Assembly: GCA_946807835.1 (NCBI GenBank)
Contig: OX327683.1
Location: 32,671,001 to 32,735,000, forward strand
Origin: Ailanthus altissimus
Taxonomy: Eukaryota; Streptophyta; Magnoliopsida; Sapindales; Simaroubaceae
Length of the DNA: 64,000 bases
Reading direction: 5' to 3'
Shown here: piece by piece, positions 10,485-23,772 of the stretch
Layout: each line of letters opens with the position of its first letter
How positions within the stretch are numbered: the stretch's first letter is position 1
Translations under genes and position numbers: made by a program
The notes under the pieces: model-generated
What the model was told of the DNA's origin: nothing
The model's input: the letters and a program-made list of their open reading frames with translations, nothing else
The model's database searches: none

Positions 10485-13400
10485 ATGACACCACATAAGC
10501 ATGAAGTAGAGAAATTTACAGGGTATAATGATTTCAACTTATGGAAACTTAAGATGATGGCTTTGTTAGAGAGTCAAGGACTAGAATCAGCCTTTAAAGA
10601 ACCCTCTAGTATTAGTGATAAGTCTTCAACATCTAAGTTAGACATGGATCTTGAAATCATTAATAGAAAAGCTCAAAGTGAAATTATTTTGAGTTTGGGT
10701 AATGAAGTTTTGAGAGAAGTGGGTACAGAAAAATCAGCATTAGGTTTGTGAAAAAGACTTGATGAGTTATATATGACTAAGTATCTTGCAAACTGGTTGT
10801 ATCTTAAGAAGAATTTGTTTGAGTTGTCTTTGGTTGAGGGTGGTTCACTAAATGAACACATTGATTCCTTTAACAAGGCTATCATTGATTTGGAGACAGT
10901 TGATGTCAAAATCAGTGATGAAGATAAGATAATTCTGTTATTGAGTTCACTTCCTAAAAGCTATGAACATTTTGTTGATACTTTTCTATATGGAAGGGAG
11001 TCATTGACAATGAAGGATGTTAGAGCATCCTTAAACTCAAAGATGTTAGTCAAGAAGTTAGAACAACAACAATAAAATTCTACAGCTGTACTTGTTACGA
11101 GGAGGAGAGCTAAGAGTAGAAAAACTAAAGTGAGAAATTCTTCAAGATCAAAATCGAGGGGCAGATCCAAGAAGTGTTACTTCTGCAAGAAAGAAGGCCA
11201 TTTCAGAAGAGATTGTCCGGAAAAGAAAGCCAAGTATCAAGGGAAGAGACCTGAAGCAGATGCAACTATAGTTTATGAAGAAGATTATAAAGTTGCAGAA
11301 ATATTAGTTGCTTCGAATAGGCAGAACACCGGTGAGTGGATTCTTGACTCCAGATGTACTTTTCATATGTGTCCTAATAAAGTTTTGTTCATTAGCTATC
11401 AGTCCATTAATGGTTGTAAAGTATTAATGGGGCAATACTATGGCTTGTCAAGTTATTGGGATGGGTAATATTAAGTTGAAACTACATGATGATAGTGTAA
11501 AGGAGTTGTTAAATGTGAGGCATGTACCTGATCTTAAAAGAAATTTAATTTCTTTAGGCATGCTTGATCAATCCAGTTGCACATTCAAGGGTGGGAGTGG
11601 TACATTGAAAGTTATTAAGGGTTTAATAGTTATAATAAGAGGTGAGCGTAAACACGGGTTGTTTGTGTTGAGTAGGGGGGCTGTCATTGGTTCTGCATCT
11701 TTCTCTGTTGATAATGAGAATATGCAAATCAAGTTATGACATTTGAGGTTATGGCACTTGGGTGAGAGAGGTCTTAAGGAGTTATATGATCAAGGTGTAT
11801 TTGGCAAGGGAAAGATTCAGCCAATGGGGTATTGTGAACATTATGTATTTGGGAAAGCTCATAGAGTTAAGTTTAACACGGGTGAACACAACACCAAGGG
11901 CACTCTAAATTACATACATTCTGACTTTTGAAGACCTGCACAAGCTGTCACTCATAGTGGTGCACGGTATTTTCTGTCATTCATTGATGATTATTCAAGG
12001 AAGTTGTGAGTTTATGTGTTGAAGAACAAAGAGCAGGTGTTTGAAACATTCAAGAAATGGAAAATACTTGTGGAGAATCAAACGGGTAAGAAAAATCAAA
12101 AGACTTAGGATGGATAATGGTCTTGAGTTTTGTAATACCGAGTTTGATAAGTTTTATGCTAAGTATAGTATTGCAAGGCATAAAACAGTGCGATACACAC
12201 CACAACAGAATGGATTTACAGAAAGGATGAACCGAACCGAACCTTACTTGAAAGGGTAAGGTGCATGCTAACCAATGCTAGATTGTTTAAGGCATTTTAG
12301 GGGGAGGCAATAATAACTGCAGCTTACTTGATAAATCGAAGTCCTTCTTCAGCTATTGGCTTTATGCCACCAGAACAGAAATAGTCTGGAAGTACTCCAA
12401 AATATGATCACCCGAGGGTATTTGGATGCCCTGCATTTGTACACATCAAGCAAGGCAAACTAGAACCAAGAGCCTTGAAGGGGATATTCATTGGATATCC
12501 AGAAGGTGTTAAGGGATACAAGGTGTGGTGTACTGATCTTAATCCATATAAGAGTATCATTAGTAGGGATGTGACGTTCAATGAATCTACATTGTTGGAA
12601 ACTAATTCAGATTCAGTTTTGAAGAAGCCAAAAGATGTGCCAAGTTTAATTTCTGAATCTGAAACTGAACATCATAAGGTGGACATGATTTGAGACTTGA
12701 CATTTCTATAGGTCAGCACTTTAATGATGATGCCCATGAAGAACAAGAACCTGAAATTTTCTCTGAAATAGCATCATTGCAGTTTAGCACTCCTGAAGCT
12801 GAACTTGAAGAGTACTAGTTGGCTAGAGATAAACAAAGGAGAGTTGTTCGACTACCGAGTAGGTATGCACATGCTGATTTGATAGCTTATGCGTTTAACA
12901 CTGCTTACACTATAGAATATGATGAACCAAAATCATATGCTAAAGCCATTGAGAGTATAAATTGTGTTAAATGGCAACAAGCTATGGAAGAAGAGATCAC
13001 TTCTCTTAATAAGAATCAGACCTGAAAATTGGTGGTGAAACCAAAGAACAAGAGGTTAGTTGGCTGTAAATGGGTTTACAAGATTAAGGAGGGGGTTCCC
13101 GGTGTTGAGCCTACAAAGTTCAAGGCTAGGCTTGTTGCACAGGGCTTCACACAAAAGGAAGGGGTTAATTTCTATGAAATTTTTTCTCCTGTTATAAAAC
13201 ACTCATCCATTCGCATTTTATTATCTATGTGTGTAAATCTGAATTTACATCTTGAACAAATGGATGTAAAGACAGCTTTCCTTCATGGTGAGCTTGAAGA
13301 AGAGCTATACATGGCACAACCGAAAGGTTTTGAAGAACCAGGCAAAGAAAATTATGCTTGTTTGCTAAAGAAGTCTTTATATGGGATGAAGCAATCTCCA

Positions 13401-14465
13401 AGACAATGGTATAAGAGATTTGATGATTTTATGCTGTATTGTGGCTTCACAAGGAGCAAGTATGATGAATGTGTGTACTTCAAAGCATTGAATAACAGTA
13501 AGCGTATATATCTCATTCTATATGTTGATGATATGTTAATTGGATGTGAGGATATGAAAGAGATATACAAGCTGAAAAATCAGTTGGGTGGTGAGTTTGA
13601 AATGAAAGATTTAGGGTCAGTCAAAAAAATTTTGGGTATGGATATAGTGAGAGGCAGTGATGTTATTTTCTTGTCTCAACAACAATATGTACTCAAGGTT
13701 CTTGACAGGTTTAGAATGAGGGATGCCAAAACTGTGTCGACTCCATTAGCAATGCATTTCAAACTATCGGCATCTCAATCACCACAAATTGAAGAAGAAA
13801 AATTACATATGCTTAAGGTACCGTATGCTAGTGCTGTGGGTTCTATTATGTATGCTATAATTTGCACAAGGTTGGATATAGCACACGTGGTGAGTGTTGT
13901 AAGTAGATACATGGCTAATTCTGGAAATGAGCATTGGATGGCCGTGAAATGGATACTTAGGTATCTAAAAGGGACGTCACATTATGGTTTGCTGTTCAGA
14001 AGGGTTAGCACATGTGATGAAATGGTGAAGGGTTACGTAGACTCAGATTATGCAGATGACTTAGACAATAGGAGGTCTTTATCTGGGTATATCTTCATGG
14101 TGTTTAGATATAGCGTATGCTGAAAATCAGTTTTACAGCATGTTGTAGCACTATCAATTACCGAAGCCGAGTATATAGCCTTAGGAGAAGCAATTAAGGA
14201 GGCTATATGGTTGAAAGGTGTATGTACTAAACTTTTGGCTATAGATGAAGTTAATACTTCTGTACATTGTGATAGCCAAAGTGCCATACATCTAAGCAAA
14301 CATCAGGTGTTTCATAAAATATCGAAACACATTAATGTTAGGATACATTTCATTCGGGATACTGTGTAGAGTGGCATTATTAGTCTGTGTAAAATTTCGA
14401 CGTTGAAAAATCCTACTGATATATTGACTAAGCCGCTGCCCTCAGTTAAGTTCAAGTTATGTATG
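10485..14465 (+). pseudogene. Copia gag-pol polyprotein, broken
   Basis: Gag starts at ATG 10485 (HEVEKFTGYNDFNLWKLKMM). A CCHC zinc knuckle is intact (CYFCKKEGHFRRDC, about 11180-11220). The integrase region keeps DDYSRK and RMDNGLEF. The reverse transcriptase at 13029-14123 is the longest open part and keeps KTAFLHGELEEE, SLYGMKQSPRQWYKRF and the active-site YVDD. RNase H remnants follow to ADILTKPLP-like sequence (about 14420-14445). Breaks: TGA at 10749, TAA at 11073, a frame change near 11440-11468, TGA at 11737, further stops in integrase and at 13023, and TGA at 14121. Confidence 0.9.
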
Positions 14466-14570
14466 GACTAAATTGGAATCACAACTTACAATTAAGGTTG
14501 TGATGTGGAGGACGGATCCTTGGTTGCTCTCTTGGTGTTGTTGGAGTAATTTTGTATCAAGGAGGAAATT

Positions 14571-15195
14571 TGTGGAATTTGTGATGTTGGTAATGTTTAG
14601 AACAAATTCGGGAACATGTCAGAATGATTTTGGAGCAAGAAGCATGTGTGGAAGAGGTGAAATTCTAATGGAACAATTGATAAAATGTAGAAGAAAACAG
14701 GAGAAAATTCCCAGATGTGAGCACCGGGGCATTGGTCGAGACATTGGAACCAGAATGTCAATGCCGGGGCATTGACACTGGTACCGTTCATAACCCAAAT
14801 ATACGAATTTTAAGCTTTTTCTTTTCATGCTTGAGTATTTTAGACTTCATATAAATACCCTATTATGCCTAAGGTTAAACGTGAAAATAAGAAACACTCT
14901 CAAAATACTATACAACAAACCTTAGAGCCCCAAATTGAATTGTATCATTTCTTGATCTTTTAAGATCAATTCTCTTATAATCAAATATCAAATAAGAGAG
15001 ACTTGGATCCTTGATCCATTGTGGATGTAAGCAATTTGTTGAACCACGTATTTTGTGTCTTGGTATGGTATATTTCTACTTTTCTTTATTGTCAATACTT
15101 AACTCTTGAATTTAGCTTGTTGTTCTTACTTGAATTGTTTTACCTACTTCATTGCTTGTATTCTCTACGTATTTCGCTGCGTATTAAACTCTACA
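14571..15195 (+). repeat. 3' LTR of copia at 9.7 kb
   Basis: It begins TGTGGAATTTGTGATG and ends CTCTACA. It matches the 5' LTR over its length but has only one CATTGG unit at about 14730, so the GC-rich expansion in the other LTR arose or was lost after insertion. Confidence 0.85.
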
Positions 15196-15698
15196 TTAGT
15201 TTTACGCCAAAGTAAAAGAAACGGATAAAATTTATATTTTATGTCTGTCTTTTGTAGGGCCTTAGAGATGGTTTGATGATACAATGTTAAATTGCTATGA
15301 ACCTTTGCTTAACGCTGAGGGAATTGCATTTGGCAAAGTTGCGTGTTTGGCTTATTGCAAAGGAGCTAATGTCGAAGTTTTTCGGACAAATGAAACATCC
15401 ATTGATGATTTTCGCATACGTGTTATTTCCTCTGCTTCTTCAGAGGATTCCCATGTCATCACAAACTACCTAACAGGAGTTTTTAAATAGGTTAAAAGAA
15501 GTTCCCTCATTCTTTTTCCAATGTTCAGTCAGTTATTATTATTTTTTTGTTCTCAAATTTTCTAATTACCGCTGAAAAAATAAAACATTCATAAACTAAA
15601 AATAATTTGAATCACCGTTAATTGTGATGATTAGGCCACAACATTTTCACTTCTTTATCTGTGATGTTTACTGGATAGAGATAATAGTTAGAAAATTT

Positions 15699-18008
15699 AT
15701 TGGAAATGATTTTTTTTTAAATTTGTGAATCAATGTTATAGTTGTTGAGACTGTTTTGAGGAACTTACAATCCACAACTCATTATATAAATACACTATAT
15801 AACTACTATTAAAAGACAAATGCTAGATACATGTAGCTTTTATGAAAGATAAACACAAAGACAAAAACAAAAACAAAAATGATAAAAGACAGACAAATGT
15901 GACAGACAAATATGATGACTCATTTAACAAAGAGATAGACAGACAAATGTGATGACTCAGTTAACAAATAGATAGATTTATTGGCTTGAGGCGTTGGCAT
16001 CCAGCATTTTCAGTTATGATGTTGCACGTATTTCAACATCTCTGTTTAGACTTAATATTCTTGGATGATCATTAAGTGTGCTTCTAAATAATTGAATCTA
16101 CCAAAGTCGAGTGACTTAGTTAAGATATCAGTTAGTTGGTTCTGAATTAGGAACAGAGTTGATTTTCAATTTTCATTGCCTACTTTATCTCTTAGGAAAT
16201 GAATGTCAATTTCTATGTGCTTAGTCTTGGCATGGTAAATTAGATTTGAGCCTAGTGAGGCTACACTTGTGTTGTCTGGCCAAATTAGTAGAGCCTTTTT
16301 CAGTTTAAGTTCTAACTCTTGAATTAGTGACAAGTTCTATGTGAATTTTGCACTTGTATTTGCCAATGCTATGTATTCTAATTCTACACATAATCTAACA
16401 ACAACTTGTTACATATTTAAACTTCAGGGTATTTGGCTTGGTCCTAAGAATACAAGATAGCCTCTAATTGATCTTCTATCATCAATGTCATATCCCTAAT
16501 TAGCATTAAAGAATGCAATCAGTTATAATGCTTTTTGATTCTTAAGCTCAAAGCAATAATCCTTTTGTTTCTTTGAGGTATCTTATGACTTTCTTACAAG
16601 CAATCCAATATGAATTAAGTGGACTGCTCATGAATTGACTTGGACTTTCTCTTTGCCTTGAAAATTTTTAGTGTTTGAATAGCCACCATATGACTTATTG
16701 TTCTAGAGTTTAAAGCATGAAAGTTTCCTCCTTCCATTTTTCCTGCCAGTTCTCCTTCTGACTCTAATTGGTTTATGCAAAGTTGGCATTGAAACTTGTT
16801 GATGGTTCATAGAGATCTTCATAAAAACAGGTGAATCAAAAACAATTAATTAAGAATAAAAAAATTTATTATTAGTTTATGTAACATACATATCAATATT
16901 TATGGACCACATCTTTTGTTCCACTTCCAATCCCTATGTTAATAAGAGTTGGACTTCTACTTTTTTTGACAGCAACAAAAAATATTCGCTAAATTTGGTT
17001 TTTTTTAGTATTTTATTATTAAATTTAATTAAGATTTTTTTCGGTCTATCTATCTATTCACCAAATGGATGGAATTTCCATCTATCAATCCATAGATAGG
17101 GTCATATGCATTTCTTAGTTTTCCAATAATGTAATCTACTAGCTCATCTTCAATTATTATACTTCTTGAACACCTAAGTGCCTTTGTTAACCCTTTCATC
17201 TTTACATAGTACTCAGTGATAATAATGAATCTCTTTTATATATTTTAAATTAGGTTCTTTAAGTGTATGATTCTAGCTCTTGAATATAATGCAAAAAGGC
17301 TTTTAAGAGTTGTCCGAAGTTGGTAAGAGCTATTGCAATAAATGACTATCTCTAACATTCTCTCAAATAGAGATGAAAGTAGACAGTTAATTAGATTTTA
17401 GTCTTGTCTTAGTCAAATCTTATATTTTAAATTTTCAGTGGTGAAGATGACATTGTCATTATCTATTGTGATATTTTGTTGTCTTGACATGATTTGCTTC
17501 CATCTATAAATCTCATTAGATTTTTGGCCCTTATATTTAGATATAACTTAAGACTTCTTTAGCAAATAGTTAGTATTTGTGAGTTTGATAAGTGTTGAGA
17601 ATATAAATGAATTCATAGGTATACTGCTTTGTTGGATTATGGTAGCTAGTGATGCATTTTGAGTTGTTGAGCTTGATACCATCTTTAATACCAAGTTAAA
17701 AAATTTGTTAGAACTGATATTTCTTTGTATTTATGAATTAATGTTACAATTATTAAGACTACCTTAGAGAATTTATAATTAACAATTCATTATATAGAGC
17801 TATTATCGTCAAATCACATGCAATACATAACCACTATTAAAAGATGAATTCTAGTTCGATGTATCTATATGAAAGATAAAGACAAAGACAAAAGAAAATG
17901 ACAAAAGTGACAGACAAATATGATGATTCATTGAATAAAAGAGATGGGTTTTGTGGCTAGAGGCTTTGGTGTCTAGCCTTTCCAATTATGATATTGTACG
18001 TATATCAA
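15699..18008 (-). mobile_element. Internally deleted copia element in intron 3 of PCS copy A, minus strand
   Basis: Similar LTRs lie at 15699-16038 and 17706-18008. They share ACTATTAAAAGA, TGAAAGATAAA and GACAAATATGATGA segments and a GTTGCACGTATTTCAACA-like end. The inner sequence read on minus gives RNase H (YIALANTSAKFT, HAKTKHIEIDIHFLRDKV, DILTKSL) at about 16060-16400. Weaker gag-like sequence lies towards 17500, and the primer-site remnant ATGGTATCAAGCTC is near 17670. At 2.3 kb, most of pol is missing. No clean target duplication is seen. Confidence 0.75.
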
Positions 18009-18855
18009 TAATAATAACCCAACTCGGACTTCGATTATTTATGATATAATTCATAGTTTGTTTACTGAAAATACTAAGTTTCTTTTACTTAAATAATAAG
18101 AGTTATTTGAAAATTTATTATTCTTGACTGATTTCAGACAGGAACTGGTCATTATTCACCAATGAGAGGATATCATGCTGGAAAGGATATGATTCTTATT
18201 CTGGATGTCTCTCGATTCAAATATCCTTCCCATTGGGTTCCTCTAACTCTTCTTTCGGAGGCCATGGATATAAAGCAACAGGGCATCATAGAGGGCAAAT
18301 TTTCTTATCTGGATTCTGCATGTTAAATCATAGTTGGAAGAATTAGCCTTTCAATATTCTTGTTTATTCTTTCGAAAAAAAAAAATTCTTGTTTATTGTA
18401 ATTAGTTTCCTAGTCTTAACGAAATAATTTATCTAAGCTTAATACTTCCATTCTTTTTTCAGATTCATGATTATCTCCAGGTTTTACGAAACAGCATCGT
18501 TCTTTATACTTTCGTAATGTTCTTATTGGACTAAAACTCATAATACTTGCCATGTGTAGACAGCTTCAGTATATGTATATAGCATCTTGAACTAAAGGCA
18601 GAGAAGGTAAAAGTTTTATTTATTTATAAAAAAGTGTATTTAGCTACAGAGAATAATAAGTGTTGTTTGCTTTTCATGACTGCAATCTTTATTTTATTTT
18701 TATTTGTGATGAACTCTGATACTATCTTTTTTGTCTTGCAAATATTTCTATGCTTAAAAATTATTATGGGCACTGCATCAATGTTGTGGGTTCTCTGCAG
18801 AGCTGTAGACATGGAAGTTGGAACGAGGTTACAAAGTACTTAATAGAAGATGTTT

Positions 18856-19769
18856 TCTATTTTTAATAATATAGTTCAGATATTAATTAATTATTTATAA
18901 TATTATTAATTAAACAACTATTTTACATTATTATAACTTAAATATCAACTAATTATAATATCATAAATTAAACAATTATCTCATACAATTGGAAAAATTA
19001 AAACTACCATTAAAATTACCAAGATTTAAACTTTTAACTTAAGTTAAGAGGTGTATAGAATTTGTCATTAAAATAAACAACAGGTGCAATTAAATAAGAT
19101 ATTTTTAAGCTTAATAGAATTCAGCTTGACTAGGAAGCATTGTGTTTCTTGGTTTACATCATCCCCCCTAGGTTGGAAAAATTGTCCTTGAATTTTAGGT
19201 GTGATCATCTTCAAAATAATCCTCACATGCTCTAAGATTGACATTTATGTCCGAGAACTGATTGGGGATTGAGGCACGGGGGGAGGCGGAATTCAAATAT
19301 ACCGACATTCACTGAAACACTTCAAGAACGAGGAATGAAATTTTCGATCATCAAATTTTCTAGCAAAATTTTCAAAGAGTGTTTATGTAGCTTCTTGAAC
19401 CAATTGATAACAAACGATTTTTTTTTTCAAATTCTTTTATATGTTGAAAAATGTCGCAAGAAATATTTTCATTTGAATCAAGTGAACAATATGAGATTGC
19501 TAATTACATCATTGTGATTATTGAAAATCTCATTACGTTTCTGAACTTCGAAAATTTCATCAAATATTTAGTGGTTGATCCAAACCAAAGATTGAATGAA
19601 CCAATGGAATAAGTATAAATAAAAAGGGTGAATCGATATTCTGATTAAAGGCTTCAACAATTTCCTTGACATTTATATCATTTTTCTTATCTAAAACATT
19701 TCCCCCCTTCAAAGTTTTCAATGCCATCATGAACATCTCCATCACATTTACCTTTTTTAATTTGTTTAC
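18856..19769. other. AT-rich region with retroelement-like scraps
   Basis: No gene is supported. Copy A of PCS breaks off at 18855 into AT-rich DNA. The segment ACATCATCCCCCC with TTGTCCTTGAATTTTAG (about 19155-19200) resembles a Ty3/gypsy internal stretch on the minus strand. The open frame at 19269-19517 has no recognised domain. Confidence 0.35.
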
Positions 19770-22700
19770 TGTTGAATTGAAGCGGGAGCAATCAAGCAAG
19801 CAAATATCTTAAGTAATATAATACAAAAACAAGTAATTAAGAAATTTAAAGAGAGAAAAGTAAGAGAACAACACACAAAATTTACGTGGTTCGATAACTT
19901 GCCTACGTCTATGACAGATCAAGATCACACTCTCTTATTAATAAAACACAAAGTACTAACAAAGTATACCTTTTATAAGAAAGACTCACAAAAAACTCAC
20001 TATATCTTATAAACAAGAGGTTTCTCTCACTAAGAATCACAAAGAATACTTAGATCACTTAGATATTACAAACATGTCACTAAGATGTATTTACAAACTA
20101 ATTGAGAGCCTTTATATAGACTTTAAGATGACATAGATTAACCATAAATATATGAGAGTCGTTTTAGAAAGACATGAAACAAGTAGGAAACTCAACAAAA
20201 TGGGAAAGTTTTTTTCCTACACCAAGCGCCGCGAAGTTAGGCACTTAGTGCCGCGTGCTCAAGTGCTGTCTGGGGTGCCGCGGTGCCCACACTTGGGCAC
20301 CGCTATTGCATCTTTCATCCTCCTTTTGCATCTGTCTTCAATCCTTATATACCCAACACATTTAACTTGCTCTCCAAATCATATCCCGATGATTTTTAAT
20401 CATATTTCTCACAAATTCCTTTATTGATTCAAAATCATCTATAAAGTATTCTTGATCTTTTATATCCGCATCTTCGGTCACTTTCACATAGTAGTGACTC
20501 CGGTTAAGTCCTTACATAGGATGAGCTTAACTAAAGGCAGTGGCTTAGTCAACATGTCAGCAGAATTTTTATATGACGCTATTTTTACTAGACTAACTTC
20601 ACCATTTTGGATAATCTCTCGAATATAATGTAGCTACACATAAATGTGTTTAGACCTCTTGTGAAATACTTGATGTTTGTTTAGGTGTATGACACTCTGT
20701 CTGTCACAATACACACAGGTGTTCACATCTTTAGTAGCCATTATCTCCGTACATATGCCTTTTAACTACACGACCTCTTTAATAACTTCTCCAATAGTTA
20801 TGTACTCCACTTCTGTGGTAGATAGTACAACCACATGTTGTAGAATAAATTTTCAACACACACTACACCCAAAAATTATGAATACGTAACCCGTTAATAA
20901 TCTTCTTTTATCTAGATCACCTAAATAATTTGAGTCTACGTATCCTCTTATCATTACACTGTTGTCCTCATCCTTTTTATATATCAACCTGTGATTTGAC
21001 ATTCCATTGAGATATCTCAAAATCTATTTCACTGCAAGCCAATGATCCTTACTTGGAATCGTCAAGTATCTACTCACCATACTCACAGCCTGTACTATGT
21101 CTGGTCTTGTGCAAACTATTGCATACATGATGCTTTCCACAACTCTCGCATATAGTACTTTACTCATCTGCAGTTTCTCTTCTTCGGATGTTGGCGATTG
21201 TGTTGTTAACAATTTAAAATGCATGGCCAAAGAAGTAGAGACAGCCTTTGAATTGGATATACCAAACTTCTTTAGAATTTTAAGTATATATCACTATTGA
21301 GACAAGAAAATAACGGCTCTTCTTTCTATTACAATATCTATACATAATATCTTCTTTGTTGCTCTCAAATCCTTCATCTCAAACTCGTCACTCAACTGCT
21401 TCTTGAGTTTTTGTATTTTTTCATGTTTTTACATGTGATTAACATATCATTGATGCATAGAAGCAAATACATTATCCCATAATTTAAGCTTTTAAAGTAT
21501 ACGCATCTATCATACTTGCTTCTACTAAAGTCACAAATTATTATAAACTCATCAAATCTCTTATACCATTGTCTAAGTGATTGTTTTAACTCATATAATG
21601 ACTTTTTTAGTAAACAAGCATAATCCTTTTTTTTAGGCTCCACAAACCCTTGTGGCTGTGCTATATAAATCGTCTCTTCAAGCTTTCCATACAAAAAATG
21701 TATCTTTTCATCCATCTGCTCTAGATATAAATTAAGGTTTGCACACATAGCTAACAAAATCTTAATGGATGTGTACTTGACGACTGGAGAGAATATCTCA
21801 TGAAATTAAACTCCATCTCTCTGAGTAAAATCTTACGCAATTAATCTAGCCTTGAATCACGTAGGCTCTATCCTGATATCCATTCCTTCACCTTATATAC
21901 CCACTTGCATCTAACTAGTTTTTTTAGGTCTCTCCACCAACCTCCAGGTATTATTTTTTCTAAGAAAACTAATCTCTTCTTCCATGGCCTATTGCCATTC
22001 AATTTCATTTTCCTAAGAAATCTGAGGTCATGAACATACTTAACTTCTGTCAACTTTCCCACTCGTCTATCATATAACTTAAGTTTGATACTACCAATTC
22101 CCATCATTTGACAAGCGATGTCATTACCCATTAATACTTTACCACAACTAATGGGCTAGAAATTTATAAAACAAACTTGTACGAGCACATGTAAAATGTA
22201 CAATCAGAATCAAAAACCCATTGTTCAGTACTCTTACCATCAGTAGCGACTAGAGTCTCTACACTGTCATAGCTATCATAATAGGTAAACACAACATCTG
22301 CTTTCTTCTTGTCTTGTGCTTTCTTCTTCGAACAGTCCTTTATGAAGTGCTTCTCTCTCTTATAGCAATAGCAGTTCCTAGGAGTCCTAAACTTCAATCT
22401 TGAGCCTTTTTTCTTTCCATCTCTATATGAGGGTCTTCCTCTTACAGATAAACTTTCCCTCAATTTGTTTTTCTAATAGTTTTAAGTTTAATGATGATTT
22501 CACATTGCTCATCGTTAAACTCTTTTGTCGTAGAGAAATGTATCAACAAAGTTTTTATAACTCTTAGGAAGTCAACTCAACAAGATAATTGCCCTATCTT
22601 CATATTCTATCTTGATGTTAATAGACTCAAGATCAAGAATTATATTGTTGAAGGCATCTATACGATCTTTCATTGGCGTCCCCTCTGACATAGAAAACTG

Positions 22701-23772
22701 ATACAACTTCTTCTTTATATGCAATCTATTGGCCAATGACTTCTACATATAAAGAGAGTCAAGTTTTTTTCAAAGACCAATCGCCATTGTCTCACCTACT
22801 ACTTCTCTCAGTACTTTATCGCTCAATGATAGAACGATTATGTTGTGAGCTCTTTCTTGAATGACGTTTCTTTCTGCTTCAGCTTTAGCTGATTCTGGCA
22901 TTTTCTCATCTTCACCAGATGGAGATGCAGTCTCCTCTAATGCTGACCTTAATCATTAGCTTACCAATAACGTCTTCACTTTCATCTTCTACAAATTGAA
23001 GTCATTCATACTGTTGAATTTCTTTACCTTATACTTGGGTGTGACTATGTCTGCTTAAAATCAAGCTCGGATACCAGTTTGTTGAAGTGGAAACAATCAA
23101 GCAAGCAAATATCCCAAGTAATATAATGCAAAAATAAGCAATTAAAAAATTTAGAGAGAGAAAGGTAGAGAACAACACACAGAATTTACATGATTCGATA
23201 ATTTACCTATGTCTATGATAGATCAAGATCACACTCTCTTATTAATGACTCACAAGATACTCACAAAGATACATTTTACAAGAAAGACTCAGAAAGAACT
23301 TACTCTCTCTTGTAAATAATGAGTTTCTCTCACTAAAAATCACAAAGAACACTTAGATATTTCAAAGATGTCATTAAGATGTGTTTACAAACCAATTAAA
23401 GACTTTTATATAGGCTTTAGATGACCTAAGTTAACCTTAAATATGTGAAATTCGTTTTAAGAAGACCTAGAACAAGTAGGAAACTCAACAAAACGAAAAA
23501 GTCTTTTTCCCACGCTGGGAGCCGCGACGCTAGGCACCTGGCGTAGCGGCCCTTAGGTGCTGTTTGGGGCACTGCAGCACCCACACCTGAGCACCACTAT
23601 TGCATCTTTTGTCCTTTTTTTGCGTTCATTTTTTATCTTTGTGTACTCAACACATTTAGCTTACTCTACAAATTATATCCTAATAATTTTTACTCAAATT
23701 TCTCAAATCTCCTCCTTGATTTAAAATAATTTATAAAGTATTTTTAATTTTTTATATCCGCATTTTCGATCA
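19770..23772 (-). mobile_element. Ty1/copia element, minus strand, degraded
   Basis: LTRs at about 19770-20478 and 23080-23772 begin TGTTGAA. They share ATATAATACAAAAACAAGTAA-like, CTCTCACTAAGAATCAC and CACCGCTATTGCATCTTT-like blocks. The primer-site remnant ACTGGTATCCGAGC (minus) sits beside the right LTR at about 23065-23080. Coding remnants run right to left: gag near 22900-22500, zinc knuckle 22380-22330, then protease, reverse transcriptase and RNase H towards 20530. Sequence beyond the right LTR (23773 to about 23890) resembles the element's own 3' internal part, so the structure is not a simple insertion. Confidence 0.8.
20520..22970 (-). pseudogene. Copia gag-pol remnant, minus strand
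   Basis: Recognisable pieces: zinc-knuckle region at about 22320-22390 (YKREKHFIKDC, second cysteine displaced); protease region EQWVFDSDCTFYMCS (22180-22240); reverse transcriptase at 21392-21757 (LNLYLEQMDEKIHFLYGKLEE, KKSLYELKQSLRQWYKRFDEF), where the YVDD active site reads CIND; a TRPDIVQAVSMVSRYL stretch at 21050-21110; and an RNase H tail at 20530-20700. Most of integrase is missing. Many stops make it non-functional. Confidence 0.82.

Larger units (their letters stand above)
9732..15195 (+). mobile_element. Ty1/copia retrotransposon in intron 2 of PCS copy A
   Basis: Two LTRs (9732-10434 and 14571-15195) flank a gag-pol remnant in copia order: gag, zinc knuckle, integrase, reverse transcriptase, RNase H. 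The flanks CTAGT (9727-9731) and TTAGT (15196-15200) are a 5-bp target duplication with one difference. A purine tract AAGGAGGAAATT precedes the right LTR. The element is about 5.46 kb, a usual size. Divergent LTRs and several stops mark it as old. Confidence 0.9.
9373..18855 (+). pseudogene. Phytochelatin synthase pseudogene, copy A
   Basis: Exon remnants align to copy B: exon 1 9373-9447, exon 2 9539-9686, exon 3 15258-15490, exon 4 18138 to about 18294, exon 5 18463-18513 and exon 6 18801 to about 18855. The rest is missing. Lesions seen: the start codon is ATA; exon 2 opens with TAA where copy B has CAA; exon 2 is 9 bases short around the catalytic cysteine; the conserved first Trp of exon 3 is TAG; exon 3 ends in TAG where copy B has CAG; the exon 4 donor GT is lost. 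His162 (GHYSPMRGY) and Asp180 (LDVSRFKYP) equivalents remain. A copia element fills intron 2 and another fills intron 3. Phytochelatin synthase (EC 2.3.2.15) normally makes phytochelatins from glutathione in the cytosol. This copy cannot. Confidence 0.88.
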